64,000 bases of DNA, taken from assembly GCA_964608745.1 (NCBI GenBank), contig CAZSPC010000001.1, positions 1-64,000 of the forward strand, written 5' to 3'. The position numbers were made by a program, and so were the translations under genes. The notes under the pieces are model-generated. The model ran no database searches. It saw only the letters and a program-made list of their open reading frames with translations, and had not been told where the DNA came from. This document shows, in pieces, positions 24,267 to 33,003 of this stretch. How positions within the stretch are numbered: position 1 is the stretch's first letter; every line of letters begins with the position of its first letter. This stretch comes from UBA12079 sp964608745. GTDB taxonomy: Bacteria; Patescibacteriota; Minisyncoccia; Phycocordibacterales; UBA12079.

Positions 24267-26771
24267 ATGCTTGTTTTTATCAAAAAATATCATAAATTAC
24301 TAACCATCATATTAGCCATTTTTGTGGTTTTTTCTACTTTCTATTTTCAACTATTAAACGAAAAAGACAGTACCGTAGAAGCTGCTTTTGAAATTGATAA
24401 CTCTCTTCGTTTTAACGACGACGACAGTCCTTATCTTTCCCGTACACCAAGTTCAGCAGGAAATAGAACAGTTTGGACTTGGTCTGGGTGGGTAAAACTT
24501 GGTAATATTTCTACATTAAAATATTTATTTGCCGCAGGAACAGATGGTAGTAATGAATCTGCTATTAGATTTAATGCAGACGATACTTTGCAAATAGATA
24601 ATTATGTAGGTGGAGCAACAAAATCAAAAAAAGTGACAACTGCCGTATATCGTGATCCGGGAACCTGGTCTCATATTGTTGTTTCTGTGAATGGTTCTAC
24701 ACAAAATATGTACGTTGATGGTGTTCAAATAACAAATTTTTCTACAAATACTACCGATACATCTAACTGGTTTTTTAATAACACGGATGGGCATAAGATA
24801 AGTGGCCGAGCGCACACAACTGGTAGTTATATCGACGGCTATCTTTCCGATGTTCACTTTATCGACGGGCAGGCACTCACACCATCTAGTTTTGGAGAAA
24901 CCAATACCTCCGGTCAATGGGTGTCCAAAGCTTATTCCGGTACATATGGTACTAACGGCTACCACCTTGATTTTGCTAATTCTACCGATTTAGGGAATGA
25001 TGTATCTGGACAAAACAACGACTGGACATCCACCAATCTTGACGCTACTGACCAAGTTATTGATACTCCAACAAATAATTTTGCTGTTTTGAATGGAGTT
25101 GTACGACACGGTAGTAATACTACTTTATCTGACGGGAATCTTGTTGAGGATTGGGTAGGGGCGAATTGGCAAGGCCTTGTGCCAGCTACCTTAGGTACAC
25201 AATCAGGGAAGTATTATATGGAGGTAGCGTACGATGGCAATGCTACATATAGTGCTGTTGGTGTGACTGGTTGGGGGGGTCTGTATGATTCTACTCCAAA
25301 TATATCAGCATGTAGTATAGCTCTCAATAATGACGATACTGTGGCGCTTAGGGCTTGGGGTACTTCATATACAAATTTATGCCATGATACAACAGAAGAG
25401 ACATCATGGGGGACGGCAATAACTGACGGAGATGTAACCATGATGGCTTGGGATGTTGACACCAAACAAGTTTGGTTTGGCAAAAATGGTATCTGGGAGA
25501 ATTCAGGAGATCCTGCAAACGGAACTAATGAGGCGGTTGTTATGTCTGGGACAACAGAACTTATACCTTTCATTTCGTCTTATTCTAATCCAATGGTTGT
25601 TAATTTCGGCGCTAATGCTCAAACAGGACTAACCTACGACTCCGACGCCGGTGGATATTTCAAATATACTCCACCAACTGGATTTAAAGCTCTCTCTACT
25701 GCTAATCTTCCTACACCAGCTATCACCAAACCCTCTGATCATTTTGATATAGCAACTTATACTGGAAATGGTTCAACACAATCAATTACAGGACTTGATT
25801 TTCAACCGGATTTAGTGTGGTTGAAAGATAGAACGAGTGCTAACAGCCATGGACTTTTTGATATTATTCGTAGCACAACCAAACTTTTGTCGTCAGATGC
25901 AACTTCGGTGGAATCAACGGACGCGGATACACTCACCTCATTTGATTCAACTGGGTTCTCGCTCGGCGCTGATACAAAATATAATACAAATACAAATAAT
26001 TATGTCGCTTGGAACTGGAAAGCTGGCGGAACAGCTTCTTCTAACACTGACGGATCAATTACTTCATCAGTTTCCGCTAACCCCACTGCTGGATTTTCGA
26101 TTGTGAGTTATACGGGGAATGGAACGGCCGGAGCGACAGTGGGACATGGTCTAAATGATGTACCAGAAATGGTGATAATTAAGAATAGAGATGGTGCTGA
26201 TGATTGGGCAGTGTATGCGAATGAAGATGGAACTGATTATCTTCAGCTTAATTCAACTGCAGCAACTGCCGATAATAATACCTATTGGAATGATACTAAT
26301 CCTAGTTCTTCGGTCATAACTCTTGGTACCAATTCAGATGTTAATAATAATTCTGAGAATCTCGTTGCTTACGCATTCCATTCTGTTCCTAGCTACTCAA
26401 AAATCGGATCATACACCGGAAACGGTTCCGCTGATGGTCCGTTTGCTTATACCGGATTTAAACCAAGGTATGTAATGGTTAAAAGAACTGATACAACAGG
26501 AAATTGGCAAATTATTGATCTAGAGAGATCTCCAGCACCAAATCCAGCAAGAAACCCATTATATGCCGATGTTACTGATGCTGAATCAACAGGAGGAGAT
26601 GGTTATCCGATTGATTATAATAGCAATGGATTTAAGATTAGAAGCACAGAGGCGGTGAGAAATGCTTCTGGTGGAACATATATTTACTACGCTATCGCTG
26701 AATATACTTTAAAACCAGCAAGTGCTACCAGTTTGTCAGTTACTCCTTTGTGGTTTGGGATAGGGTTTTGA
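24267..26771 (+). CDS. LamG/SPRY-like secreted protein with repeated C-terminal domains
   Basis: ATG 24267 gives a basic N-terminus and a hydrophobic signal or anchor (about residues 10-30). Residues 45-235 resemble a LamG/concanavalin-like lectin domain (WTWSGWVKLGN, NMYVDGVQITNF, YIDGYLSDVHFIDG). Residues 290-450 resemble a SPRY domain (GKYYMEVAYDGN, DVDTKQVWFGKNG). Three similar segments then begin with a YTGNG motif (DIATYTGNGS, IVSYTGNGT, IGSYTGNGS), a repeat seen in phage tail proteins. It is likely exported and may bind glycans. Cotranscribed with the 1899-aa protein. Confidence 0.78.
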   Translation: MLVFIKKYHKLLTIILAIFVVFSTFYFQLLNEKDSTVEAAFEIDNSLRFNDDDSPYLSRTPSSAGNRTVWTWSGWVKLGNISTLKYLFAAGTDGSNESAIRFNADDTLQIDNYVGGATKSKKVTTAVYRDPGTWSHIVVSVNGSTQNMYVDGVQITNFSTNTTDTSNWFFNNTDGHKISGRAHTTGSYIDGYLSDVHFIDGQALTPSSFGETNTSGQWVSKAYSGTYGTNGYHLDFANSTDLGNDVSGQNNDWTSTNLDATDQVIDTPTNNFAVLNGVVRHGSNTTLSDGNLVEDWVGANWQGLVPATLGTQSGKYYMEVAYDGNATYSAVGVTGWGGLYDSTPNISACSIALNNDDTVALRAWGTSYTNLCHDTTEETSWGTAITDGDVTMMAWDVDTKQVWFGKNGIWENSGDPANGTNEAVVMSGTTELIPFISSYSNPMVVNFGANAQTGLTYDSDAGGYFKYTPPTGFKALSTANLPTPAITKPSDHFDIATYTGNGSTQSITGLDFQPDLVWLKDRTSANSHGLFDIIRSTTKLLSSDATSVESTDADTLTSFDSTGFSLGADTKYNTNTNNYVAWNWKAGGTASSNTDGSITSSVSANPTAGFSIVSYTGNGTAGATVGHGLNDVPEMVIIKNRDGADDWAVYANEDGTDYLQLNSTAATADNNTYWNDTNPSSSVITLGTNSDVNNNSENLVAYAFHSVPSYSKIGSYTGNGSADGPFAYTGFKPRYVMVKRTDTTGNWQIIDLERSPAPNPARNPLYADVTDAESTGGDGYPIDYNSNGFKIRSTEAVRNASGGTYIYYAIAEYTLKPASATSLSVTPLWFGIGF

Positions 26772-26804
26772 CTGTTCTATGAAAAACAAAAATTTTTTTA
26801 AAAT

Positions 26805-27206
26805 ATGAAATATTTTTTTCAACATAAATTCATCATAATCATCATTTTTCTTACTATATTCACATTAAGTTTCTTCAAACTTTTCGTTGTCTCTGGTTCA
26901 TCAATGAAGCCGGCATATTCTCACGGAGATGTTGTGTTGGTTGAAAAAATCTCACATCATTTTTTTATTCAACGCGATGATATTCTTATTTTTGAACATC
27001 CACGAGGAGATAATGATGATATTCAGATAAAAAGAGTGATTGGCTTACCAACAGAAACTGTGAATTTGGATGATGGGTTTAGTATGTATTTAGGATCGTT
27101 GGATTATTTTGTAATTGGTGATAATCGAAACGAAAGTACAGATTCACGAAATTTTGGAACTATTCAGCCAGAACATGTGATTGGGAAACCGATGTTTAAA
27201 TTTTAA
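26805..27206 (+). CDS. lepB: short type I signal peptidase
   Basis: Cleaves signal peptides at the outer face of the membrane. The 133 residues have one N-terminal membrane helix (about 8-28), the catalytic serine in SGSSMKP, the general-base lysine in IQIKRVIGLP and the box GDNRNESTDSRNFG. It is short for LepB and lacks the extra beta domain. Placed directly after two large exported proteins and before a third, it may process the products of this island. Confidence 0.88.
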   Translation: MKYFFQHKFIIIIIFLTIFTLSFFKLFVVSGSSMKPAYSHGDVVLVEKISHHFFIQRDDILIFEHPRGDNDDIQIKRVIGLPTETVNLDDGFSMYLGSLDYFVIGDNRNESTDSRNFGTIQPEHVIGKPMFKF

Positions 27207-27248
27207 TATTAAACTTTAAACTTAATTTAAACTTGTTATAATAATCTT

Positions 27249-28616
27249 ATGAAAAACTTTTTTCATTTTATTCAATATAATAATGCATTTCCAATAATAC
27301 TTGGTATTATTTTTCTTGGCGGCGGGACTGTTTTTGCAGCGACAAATCCTGAAATTATTTATGAAAAAGAAGAACACATTATTTCAATAGATAATACATA
27401 TATTGTTGAAAAAGATTTGAATGGGTTTACCCCAACTGTGCAAATAATTGAAGTAACAGAAGATGACAAAAATTATTTTGTATCGTATTTGTTTACAACC
27501 ATAGATTTGAAAGATGCTGTCTGGCAGGATGTTGAAAAAGAAAATATTATGGCTATTTCAAAGGTTGATTTGGGCCAATATCGTGATTTAGGTTTCTATG
27601 TGATGGGGCAGTTACGGCAAAAAATAGAGAGGGAGATTGCTTATTTACAAGAAGTTCAAGGTTTTGAAAAAGAAAGTGTTACCCAAAAGACTGTTGCTAC
27701 AAAATATGGTGGTTTAGTTGGGGCAATTATGGATGATAAAACAGAAGTATTGCCTGGTTATATTCCTGTTGTGGAAGTTGTGGATCTAGAAGATAAGTGG
27801 CAAAGACCGGCAGATGACGGAAACAAAGAACAAAAAACCAACAACAATCAGTCGAGTTTGACTAGCGGTCCAAGTATTCAAATACTCGGAAATAATCCAG
27901 CTTGGATTACTTTAAAATCTTCTTATATAGATCTTGGTGCTATTGCACATGATTCTAATGGTTATGATTTGACTATTAAATTATTACTAAATGGTAGTGA
28001 AACTAAACATATTCAGATTGATACTTCGACAACTTCAGAATATATAATCACATACCGTTCTACTGATGGAGGAGGAAATACGAGCGAGGCGATACGACAT
28101 ATAGTTGTTTACGATCCGACTGTTCAAACCCCTCCGCCAGCAAATTCGGTCATTCCTACTATTCCAGATAAAATTGAAGAAAATGAGTATCAAGATCAAG
28201 ATGAAAATGAAGAAGTTCAAAATGAGGTGGGCAATGAGAACGAAGAAACTCAGGAACCGGAACTAACCTGTAACGAAAACAACCTAAACCTCTGTAATCA
28301 AACAGAATGTGAAGATCTAAGCTATCACTGGTATGATAATCAATGTAATGTAGACGAAGAAGTAGTCGAAGACACAACAGCACCATTAATTACCTTACTT
28401 GGAGATGAAATAGTAGAAATAATATTAAACGAAGAATACACAGATGCAGGAGCAACAGCCAACGACGAAACAGATGGAGACATTACTCCAAACATCATCA
28501 CCAATAACCCAGTCGATACATCAACTACTACATCCTATACAATCACTTACAATGTTCAAGACGAAGCAGGGAATCAAGCTGAAGAGATTACAAGAACAGT
28601 AAATGTTGTTGAATAA
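27249..28616 (+). CDS. surface protein with a DUF5011-type Ig-like domain, 455 aa
   Basis: A hydrophobic segment at about residues 14-32 (ending VFAATNPE) suggests a signal peptide. The middle is an unrecognised domain of about 150 residues, followed by a bacterial Ig-like segment (IQILGNNPAWITL). A glutamate-rich linker with several cysteines comes next, and then a DUF5011-like domain (ITLLGDEIVEIILNEEYTDAGATA). TGTTATAAT lies 6 nt before the ATG, so the mRNA is probably leaderless. It is the last gene before the second RAYT. Confidence 0.75.
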   Translation: MKNFFHFIQYNNAFPIILGIIFLGGGTVFAATNPEIIYEKEEHIISIDNTYIVEKDLNGFTPTVQIIEVTEDDKNYFVSYLFTTIDLKDAVWQDVEKENIMAISKVDLGQYRDLGFYVMGQLRQKIEREIAYLQEVQGFEKESVTQKTVATKYGGLVGAIMDDKTEVLPGYIPVVEVVDLEDKWQRPADDGNKEQKTNNNQSSLTSGPSIQILGNNPAWITLKSSYIDLGAIAHDSNGYDLTIKLLLNGSETKHIQIDTSTTSEYIITYRSTDGGGNTSEAIRHIVVYDPTVQTPPPANSVIPTIPDKIEENEYQDQDENEEVQNEVGNENEETQEPELTCNENNLNLCNQTECEDLSYHWYDNQCNVDEEVVEDTTAPLITLLGDEIVEIILNEEYTDAGATANDETDGDITPNIITNNPVDTSTTTSYTITYNVQDEAGNQAEEITRTVNVVE

Positions 28617-28625
28617 TTGAATAAA

Positions 28626-28660
28626 CAAAAAAAGTGGGTGTCGGACACCCACTTTTTTTG
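28626..28660 (+). repeat. REP-like palindrome upstream of RAYT 2
   Basis: AAAAAAAGTGGGTGTC and its complement flank a G; perfect over 35 nt. It may terminate the preceding gene. Confidence 0.85.
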
Positions 28661-28674
28661 TTAATATGATTATA

Positions 28675-29343
28675 ATGAGAATTTATTTTGAAAAAGAAAG
28701 ACACTACCATATTTATAATAGAGGTACAGATAAACGGGAGATATTTACAGATAAATACGATGTATATAGATTTATAGAAAGTATAGAAGAGTTTAATTGT
28801 GTTGGAGTTAATAATGATATTTTTCATTCTGAAAGGTCGAGAAAACGTCAAATAAAAAGAGGTGGGTGTCCGACACCCACCAAATATGAAAAAAGTGGCC
28901 AAAAACTTGTCAATATTATTGCATATTGTTTGAACCCGAATCACTATCATTTTATTTTGGAAGAGTTGGTTGAAGGAGGAATAAGTGAGTTTATGAAAAG
29001 ATTAAACGGAGGTTATTCCAGATATTACAATATAAAATATGGTAGATCTGGATCATTGTTTCAAGGAAAATTTAAGGCAAAATATATAAAAGAATCACTT
29101 CTTTATGTTTCTGCTTATGTTAATTTGAATAATCTTGTTCATAAAAAAATTGACGGGACTAATTCGTATTTTATGGATGATATTGTTAATAGGTCGAGTT
29201 GGAGTGAGTATATTCAAGAAAATCCAAAATTTGAAATTTGTGAAAAAGACTTTTTACTTAGTAGATATAACACTAAGTTAGAATATAAAAAAGATGCAGA
29301 GGAAATATTGAATACAATAAAAGAAAAACGTTATGAAGATTAA
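28675..29343 (+). CDS. REP-associated tyrosine transposase (RAYT, Y1/HUH family) 2
   Basis: Homologous to the gene at 17730 over its length. It has the HUH motif in LNPNHYHFIL, the tyrosine region GGYSRYYNIKYGRSGSLFQG and the AYVNLNNLVHKKIDG block. ATG 28675 lies 7 nt after a TAATAT -10 box; an in-frame ATG at 28666 would add MII. A REP-like palindrome (28861-28881) is translated in frame as RGGCPTPT, at the same place as in the first copy. Palindromes flank the gene. The REP sequence differs from that of RAYT 1 (GGGTGTC rather than GGGGTC), suggesting that each enzyme has its own cognate repeat. Confidence 0.88.
   Translation: MRIYFEKERHYHIYNRGTDKREIFTDKYDVYRFIESIEEFNCVGVNNDIFHSERSRKRQIKRGGCPTPTKYEKSGQKLVNIIAYCLNPNHYHFILEELVEGGISEFMKRLNGGYSRYYNIKYGRSGSLFQGKFKAKYIKESLLYVSAYVNLNNLVHKKIDGTNSYFMDDIVNRSSWSEYIQENPKFEICEKDFLLSRYNTKLEYKKDAEEILNTIKEKRYED
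28861..28881 (+). repeat. REP-like palindrome inside the RAYT 2 reading frame
   Basis: GGTGGGTGTC and GACACCCACC flank a C. The same core occurs at 11581, 28634, 29349 and 54976. Confidence 0.85.
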
Positions 29344-29347
29344 AAAC

Positions 29348-29374
29348 GGTGGGTGTCCGACACCCACTTTTTTT
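29348..29374 (+). repeat. REP-like palindrome after RAYT 2
   Basis: GTGGGTGTC and GACACCCAC flank a C and are followed by seven T, so it can act as terminator. It marks the right end of the island. Confidence 0.8.
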
Positions 29375-29429
29375 GTTTTATTTTTGTGTATAATAGTTAG
29401 TGTTTATTAAATAGAAAATAATATTAGAT

Positions 29430-30020
29430 ATGGATAAAAAACAAACATTTATATTTATTGGTCGATCTGGGTGTGGAAAAGGAACTCAAATCGACTTACT
29501 ATCAGAAAAATTAAAAGAAAAAACTCCTGATATTGGAATTAATTATATTAGTACCGGGCAGGATCTGAGAAAATTTTGGGAGGGGGACACTTATACTCAT
29601 AAACTCTCAAAAGAAATCGTTGAGGCGGGCAGTTTGCAACCAGAATTTCTAGTCACATACCTTTGGGGGAAAGACTTGGTAGAAGATATGACCGGCAACG
29701 AACACCTTATTCTTGACGGAACACCTAGGCGTCTTAATGAGGCCGAAATGTTGGATTCGGCAATTAAATTTTACCAAAGAGAAAATCCAACCGTAATTTA
29801 TATGAATGTTTCTCGGGAGTGGTCGACAGATAGGTTGTTGGGCAGAGGTCGACACGATGATGACAAAGAGCAAATTAAAAAAAGATTAGATTGGTTTGAC
29901 GCAGACGTAATGCCGGCAGTGGAATATCTCAAAAATAATTCAACATATAGTTTTCTGGATATAAATGGTGAGCAAACTATTGAGGAGGTGCATCAAGAAA
30001 TAATGGAAAAAATAAAATAA
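29430..30020 (+). CDS. adk: adenylate kinase family nucleotide kinase
   Basis: Converts AMP and ATP to two ADP. The 196 residues show the P-loop FIGRSGCGKGTQ, the NMP-binding segment YISTGQDLRKF, and LILDGTPRRLNEAEML in place of the usual DGFPR. A short lid follows (LLGRGRHDDDKEQIKKRL). The short lid and the DGTPR variant leave some room for another NMP kinase. Its place before map fits the usual secY-adk-map order, now split by the island. Confidence 0.85.
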   Translation: MDKKQTFIFIGRSGCGKGTQIDLLSEKLKEKTPDIGINYISTGQDLRKFWEGDTYTHKLSKEIVEAGSLQPEFLVTYLWGKDLVEDMTGNEHLILDGTPRRLNEAEMLDSAIKFYQRENPTVIYMNVSREWSTDRLLGRGRHDDDKEQIKKRLDWFDADVMPAVEYLKNNSTYSFLDINGEQTIEEVHQEIMEKIK

Positions 30021-30035
30021 TCCAAAAATCGGCTG

Positions 30036-30074
30036 AAACTATTTATGAAAACTCCTTTTAAAAGGAGTTTTTTA
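30036..30074 (+). terminator. intrinsic terminator after adk
   Basis: AAAACTCCTTTT and AAAAGGAGTTTTTT pair directly; a T run follows. Confidence 0.75.
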
Positions 30075-30080
30075 AATCTT

Positions 30081-30116
30081 TTGACTTTATAAACTTTTAA
30101 CACTATACTGACATCT
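30081..30116 (+). promoter_or_regulatory. map promoter
   Basis: TTGACT (30081-30086) and TATACT (30104-30109) are spaced 17 nt, and the ATG comes 7 nt after the -10, pointing to a leaderless transcript. Confidence 0.7.
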
Positions 30117-30890
30117 ATGAACTATACAGAAGAAGAAATTAATATTTTACGAGAGGGTGGTCGGCGATTAGCGACTATTTTGAATAAAGTAGCTGAAAAA
30201 ACCATTGTTGGAGCAAAAATTTCTGATCTAAATGATTATGCCGAAAAATTAATTTATGAGGGTGATGATAAACCTGCTTTTTTAAATTACCAACCGGATG
30301 GAGCAAAATCTCCTTATCCAGCTTCTTTGTGTGTGTCTGTAAATGATGAAATTGTCCACGGTGTTTCAAAAAATAATAATAGAATTTTAAAAGAAGGGGA
30401 TATTGTTGGGATTGATCTCGGTCTTACCCATAAGGGTTTGGTCACAGATACAGCAATCACTATTGGTGTAGGAAATATAGATGGGGTCTCAAAAAAACTT
30501 TTGGAAAATACAAAACAGGCTTTATATGAGGGTATAAAAGTAGTGAGGCCGGGGAATACAACGGGTGATATTGGTTTTGCAATTGAAAGTTTTGCTAAAA
30601 GTACTGGTTTTGGAATAGTGGATGAATTAGGTGGACATGGGGTTGGTAGAAGTGTTCATGAAGAACCTTTTATTCCTAATGTTGGTAAAAAAGGTGAAGG
30701 ACAGGTATTAAAAGAGGGAATGGTTATTGCTTTGGAGCCGATGTTGACGGAGGGTAGTAGTCAAATAATTTTAGCAGAAGATGGATTTACTTATAAAACA
30801 GCTGATGGTGGGTTGAGTGCTCAATTTGAGCATACAGTTTTGATAGTAAATGATGGGGTGGAAATTTTAACTAAAAAAACCGGCGAATAA
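30117..30890 (+). CDS. map: methionine aminopeptidase type I
   Basis: Removes N-terminal methionine from nascent proteins. The five metal ligands are visible in their motifs: IVGIDLGLTHKGLVTDTAIT, then GGHGVGRSVHEEPFIPN, MVIALEPMLTEG and AQFEHTVLI. The substrate histidine lies in VNDEIVHGV. At 257 residues it has the standard type I length without an N-terminal zinc finger. Its last codons and stop form one arm of a hairpin that serves as terminator for the opposite-strand gene. Confidence 0.95.
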   Translation: MNYTEEEINILREGGRRLATILNKVAEKTIVGAKISDLNDYAEKLIYEGDDKPAFLNYQPDGAKSPYPASLCVSVNDEIVHGVSKNNNRILKEGDIVGIDLGLTHKGLVTDTAITIGVGNIDGVSKKLLENTKQALYEGIKVVRPGNTTGDIGFAIESFAKSTGFGIVDELGGHGVGRSVHEEPFIPNVGKKGEGQVLKEGMVIALEPMLTEGSSQIILAEDGFTYKTADGGLSAQFEHTVLIVNDGVEILTKKTGE

Positions 30891-30899
30891 ATCGCCGGT
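30879..30899 (-). terminator. terminator of the 30905 gene, lying in the map 3' end
   Basis: ACCGGCGA / TCGCCGGT form a hairpin whose T run lies on the minus strand. The plus-strand side covers the last map codons and the TAA. Confidence 0.7.
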
Positions 30900-30904
30900 A
30901 GTTA

Positions 30905-31114
30905 TTATGTTTGTATGCTCATATATTCCACATTACCGTCAGGAAACATGTGCATTCTTTTGCCGTGTATACAGGTAGTGCTGGTTCCATCAAGATTGTG
31001 AAGGGTCCAACACATCCATTTATTACAACGACGAAAAGTACCGTCACCACATTCTACCTTTTCCGTTAATCTACCATTACACCCAGAAACTTTACATTTA
31101 TTTGTATTGTCCAT
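30905..31114 (-). CDS. small cysteine-rich protein, 69 aa
   Basis: Contains CKVSGCNG, CGDGTFRRCNKWMCW and a TCIHGK motif, six cysteines and several histidines in all, suggesting a zinc-binding fold. I recognise no family. An AAGGAG ribosome site precedes the ATG. It is convergent with map and shares its terminator region. It is one of the SD-led orphan genes. Confidence 0.65.
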   Translation of the reverse strand: MDNTNKCKVSGCNGRLTEKVECGDGTFRRCNKWMCWTLHNLDGTSTTCIHGKRMHMFPDGNVEYMSIQT

Positions 31115-31174
31115 TTTTCTCCTTTTGAGGTTAATTTAGATTTCTATAAATAACATTAACATGTTTAATATATC

Positions 31175-31861
31175 ATGCAAGAAAAAATTTGGGAAAAAGA
31201 ATATAGGAATTCAAAATTTGTAACTGGTAATTCAAAACCCCAGAAATTTTTTCTGCGATTTTTGAAATATTTAAAAAAGCAGAAAATTTTAACTGATTTA
31301 AACAATATAAAAGTGCTTGATTTAGGGTCGGGGATGGGTAAGAATGCTAATTATTTGGCTCAAAAAGAGGCTCGGGTAGTTGGTATGGAAATTTCTGATA
31401 TCGCAGTAGGTATTGCTCAAGAGCGAGCAAAAGAACTTGGTTCTGGTGTTCAGTATTTAAAACATAGTATTGGTGAAAAATATCCTTTTGGTGATAGTAG
31501 TTTTGATTTAATTATTGATATTACCTCGTCTAATTCGTTGAATGAAAAAGAAAGAAAGATATACTTGGAAGAGGTTGATAGGGTATTTAAAAAGAACGGA
31601 ATATTTTTCGTCAGAGCATTGTGCAAAGACGGGGACAAAAACGCAAAACATCTTTTAAAAAATAATCCAGGGGTAGAGAAAGATACTTATATAATGCCAG
31701 AGACTGGTTTGCGAGAAAATGTTTTTTCCAAGAAAGATTTTGTAGAAATGTATTCACAATATTTTGAAATTTTAGATATACAAAAAACCGAAAGTTATAT
31801 GAGGGTGGATAATAGGTTATTCAAAAGAAAATTTTGGTTAGCGACAATGAAGAAAAATTAA
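31175..31861 (+). CDS. class I SAM-dependent methyltransferase
   Basis: Motif I is clear (VLDLGSGMGKNANYLA, about residues 47-62), followed by VVGMEISDIAVGIAQERA for the acidic ribose contact and FDLIIDITSSNSL for motif IV. The 228-residue length fits a small-molecule methyltransferase, but the substrate cannot be deduced. The last five codons and the stop lie in one arm of a perfect 31-bp hairpin. Confidence 0.85.
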   Translation: MQEKIWEKEYRNSKFVTGNSKPQKFFLRFLKYLKKQKILTDLNNIKVLDLGSGMGKNANYLAQKEARVVGMEISDIAVGIAQERAKELGSGVQYLKHSIGEKYPFGDSSFDLIIDITSSNSLNEKERKIYLEEVDRVFKKNGIFFVRALCKDGDKNAKHLLKNNPGVEKDTYIMPETGLRENVFSKKDFVEMYSQYFEILDIQKTESYMRVDNRLFKRKFWLATMKKN

Positions 31862-31908
31862 AAAACTTAGAAGCAAGGCTTCTAAGTTTTTTAATTTTTC
31901 TTCATTGT
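31844..31908 (+). terminator. 31-bp perfect hairpin reaching into the methyltransferase gene
   Basis: The left arm 31844-31874 includes the last codons and TAA; the right arm is 31878-31908; the loop is AAG. The apical stem AGAAGC/GCTTCT recurs in the hairpin at 49571. Confidence 0.8.
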
Positions 31909-32000
31909 TTAGTAATAGGTATAAGTTTGGATTTGTTTTATTGTTGTGTTAATATTACCTTTAATTATTTTATTAAAAAATATTAAATAAATTAAAAAAT

Positions 32001-32570
32001 ATGCAAAAAGAAAGAAGTCTTATTTTATTAAAACCCGATGTTGTTGCTCGTGGTTTGGTTGGGGAGATTATTTCGCGATTTGAAAGAGTTGGTTTAAAAA
32101 TTGTAGCAATGAAAATGGAGGATACAAGAGTTGATGTTGCGAAAATTCATTATGAAAAAGACGATGAGTGGTTGATAAAGGTTGGAGAAGGATTGATAAA
32201 AAACAAGGACTTAGGACCAAACGAAGATCCTAAAAAGCATGGACAAGAGATTTGCGATCAGTTGTCGGCGGATCTGACGATTTATCCTATTGTTGCTATT
32301 GTTCTCGAGGGGCATAATACCGTTAGTCTTGTAAGAAAAATGGTAGGAGAGACTTCCCCTGAAAATGCAACCCCAGGAACTATCAGAGGTGATTATTCTC
32401 AAGATACTTATGAGTTAGCTAATGTTTATAATCGACCTGTGATAAATCTAGTTCATGCTTCTGGGACTGTAGAAGAGGCTGAAAAAGAAATTAAATTATG
32501 GTTTAAAGAGGATGAGTTAACTTGTTGGACAAAACCTGATGAAATTGTTAAGTTCAGAAAAGGAGAATAA
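32001..32570 (+). CDS. ndk: nucleoside diphosphate kinase
   Basis: Transfers phosphate from ATP to other nucleoside diphosphates through a phosphohistidine. Visible are the start RSLILLKPDVVARGLVGEII, the VALVRKMVGET-like segment (VSLVRKMVGETSPENATPGTIRGDYS) and the active-site NLVHASGT near residue 150. At 189 residues it is longer than the usual 140 because of an insertion (about residues 55-95) where the standard enzyme has a short loop. Some CPR enzymes carry such an insertion. Confidence 0.93.
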   Translation: MQKERSLILLKPDVVARGLVGEIISRFERVGLKIVAMKMEDTRVDVAKIHYEKDDEWLIKVGEGLIKNKDLGPNEDPKKHGQEICDQLSADLTIYPIVAIVLEGHNTVSLVRKMVGETSPENATPGTIRGDYSQDTYELANVYNRPVINLVHASGTVEEAEKEIKLWFKEDELTCWTKPDEIVKFRKGE

Positions 32571-32638
32571 GATTTTTTTAAAATCTGCAAGCATTGTTTG
32601 TTTGCAGATTTTTTATTTTGATAATATAATACTAATAA

Positions 32639-32806
32639 GGCTCTCTGGAAATTATATTTCTAGCTAACGCATTTTAAGGGAATTTCTGTAAGGTTGCATC
32701 TTGGTGTAGTCTTCAAAATTTTACCCAACCTAGATTTTTTCTAGGAATAAATGTCCCAGATAGCCTAATACAGAAAACCATCCGTCCTAGATTGGCGGAT
32801 GGTTTT
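32639..32806 (+). ncRNA. structured RNA with its own promoter and terminator
   Basis: A TATAAT box (32625-32630) lies 8 nt before GGCTCTCTGG (32639-32648), which pairs with CCCAGATAGCC (32755-32765) to close a structure of about 125 nt. An inner AGGTTG/CAACCT stem is visible. A strong terminator (AACCATCCG stem, five T) follows at 32775-32806. No reading frame of note is present. The size and closed, long-hairpin shape recall 6S RNA, but I cannot confirm the family. Confidence 0.6.
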
Positions 32807-32817
32807 TGTATTTTAAT

Positions 32818-32954
32818 TATTCCAAAATCGGCGAACTTTGGTTTTGTTTTTTAAAATTTTCTAAGGTTACCCGGTAACCTAGCCTATCGGCCTGGTTACC
32901 GGGTAACCGAAAATTTTAAAAAACAAAACCGAATTTCATCCAATTTTGGAATAA
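32818..32954 (+). repeat. family B palindrome with a GGTTACCCGGTAACC insert
   Basis: Outer arms TTCCAAAATCGGCGAACTT and its degenerate complement, GGTTTTGTTTTTTAAAATTTT inner arms, and a central pair of perfect GGTTACCCGGTAACC palindromes. Confidence 0.8.
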
Positions 32955-33003
32955 TTGATTTTTGGGTTTAATTTTTTAGAACAAAAAAGCTATAATATTA
33001 TAG

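Noticed and set aside
28666..29343. Complete IS200/IS605 insertion sequences
   Set aside because: No TnpB partner or typical subterminal hairpin-plus-cleavage-site pair delimiting one short element was seen; the proteins and palindromes fit the RAYT/REP class better.
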